Shown here: one piece after another, positions 14,782 through 15,097 of the stretch | How positions within the stretch are numbered: position 1 is the first letter of the stretch | Layout: each line of letters starts with the position of its first letter | Source of the DNA: an uncultured beta proteobacterium | GTDB taxonomy: Bacteria; Pseudomonadota; Gammaproteobacteria; Burkholderiales; Burkholderiaceae_C | Assembly: GCA_903944555.1 (NCBI GenBank) | Contig: CAJASG010000554.1 | Span: 1-15,097, forward strand | Direction of reading: 5' to 3' | Length of the DNA: 15,097 bases | The notes under the pieces: model-generated | Seen by the model: the letters and a program-made list of their open reading frames with translations, nothing else | The model's database searches: none | Told to the model about the DNA's origin: nothing | Position numbers and translations under genes: made by a program

Positions 14782-14802
14782 GAACTTACGAATCAGTAGT
14801 TC
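14782..14802. promoter_or_regulatory. Candidate LysR-type box upstream of sulfate-binding gene
   Basis: GAACT, eleven bases, AGTTC form an interrupted dyad containing T-N11-A, the general LysR-type regulator pattern. It lies 64 bases before the start of the sulfate-binding protein gene, whose relatives are commonly controlled by the LysR-type CysB/Cbl proteins. Five-base arms are short, so chance is quite possible. Confidence 0.3.
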
Positions 14803-14815
14803 CAGTTTTAACGAT

Positions 14816-14862
14816 TGGATTCCAGAATCCATTTCATCGCAACTTTGCCATGAATTGGATTC
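14816..14862. promoter_or_regulatory. Inverted and direct TGGATTC repeats before sulfate-binding gene
   Basis: TGGATTC-CA-GAATCCA (14816-14831) is a perfect dyad with 7-bp arms. A third copy in direct orientation, within ATTGGATTC (14854-14862), ends three bases before the ATG at 14866 and overlaps the ribosome-binding region. Three copies of one 7-mer in 47 bases suggest an operator or an RNA-level control element. The binding protein is unknown. Confidence 0.45.
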
Positions 14863-14865
14863 AAA

Positions 14866-15097
14866 ATGACCGCACGCCGTACCCTGTTCAAACTCACGCT
14901 GGCCACCGCTTTGGCCAGTGCATCGCTAGGCGCCTTCGCTCAAGGCGCCGTCTCGCTGCTCAATGTGTCCTACGATCCAACCCGCGAGTTGTACGTGGAG
15001 TTCAACGCCGCCTTTGCCAAACACTGGAAAGCCAAGACCGGGCAGGACGTGAGCATCAAACAATCCCATGGTGGCTCGGGCAAGCAAGCCCGCTCGG
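14866..15097 (+). CDS. sbp: Sulfate ABC transporter substrate-binding protein, 5' part
   Basis: The first 77 codons are present; the gene runs off the window. Residues 1-25 form a signal peptide: basic MTARR, a hydrophobic core, and a probable cleavage after AFA at residue 25. The RR near the start is weakly Tat-like. The mature protein begins with [17 protein letters not shown] and has [14 protein letters not shown], both signatures of the periplasmic sulfate/thiosulfate-binding proteins Sbp and CysP. It captures sulfate in the periplasm for the CysTWA importer. Sbp and CysP cannot be separated from this fragment. ATG 14866 is preceded by GGAT five bases away. The 109-bp leader contains two dyads that may regulate it. 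The permease genes would be expected to follow outside the window. Confidence 0.9.
   Translation, partial: MTARRTLFKLTLATALASASLGAFAQGAVSLLNVSYDPTRELYVEFNAAFAKHWKAKTGQDVSIKQSHGGSGKQARS

Overview
The window looks like a chromosomal segment of a betaproteobacterium of the family Comamonadaceae (Rhodoferax/Polaromonas/Acidovorax type). The evidence is moderately high GC, protein sequences that read like that family, and two copies of a short repeat (TGCTAT-N9-AGCTGCTTGCGCA) of a kind I recall as common in comamonad genomes. The genus assignment is inference. No rRNA, tRNA or CRISPR array is visible.

Left part (1-5045). A 5' remnant of an IS1182-type transposase abuts the 3' end of an EamA-family exporter gene. 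That gene is the second of a minus-strand pair with a DUF808/YedI membrane protein. Divergent from the pair is a membrane-anchored PAS-GGDEF-EAL protein. Its GGDEF motif is degenerate (GEDEF) and its EAL motifs are intact, so it is probably a c-di-GMP phosphodiesterase. A small DEDDh-type exonuclease gene follows 19 bp later.

Central part (5053-14756). This is a run of acyl-CoA and neutral-lipid genes. A minus-strand acetyl-CoA hydrolase/CoA-transferase diverges from a plus-strand operon of an SRPBCC protein, a FabH/KAS III-like condensing enzyme and a short PhaC-like alpha/beta hydrolase with a Cys nucleophile. The operon converges on, and overlaps by 26 bp, a minus-strand pair: a Ser alpha/beta hydrolase followed by a wax ester synthase/diacylglycerol acyltransferase (WS/DGAT). 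An acetoacetyl-CoA synthetase gene diverges from that pair across a 214-bp intergenic region holding four 11-bp tandem repeats. Together the genes suggest storage and remobilisation of acyl chains (wax ester, triacylglycerol or polyester) linked to acetyl-CoA, acetate and acetoacetate. The substrates cannot be read from the sequence.

Right end (14757-15097). A 109-bp intergenic region with two dyads precedes the 5' part of a periplasmic sulfate-binding protein gene, cut by the window edge.

No gene-free stretch exceeds 300 bases. The largest gaps are 12479-12692 and 7174-7329.
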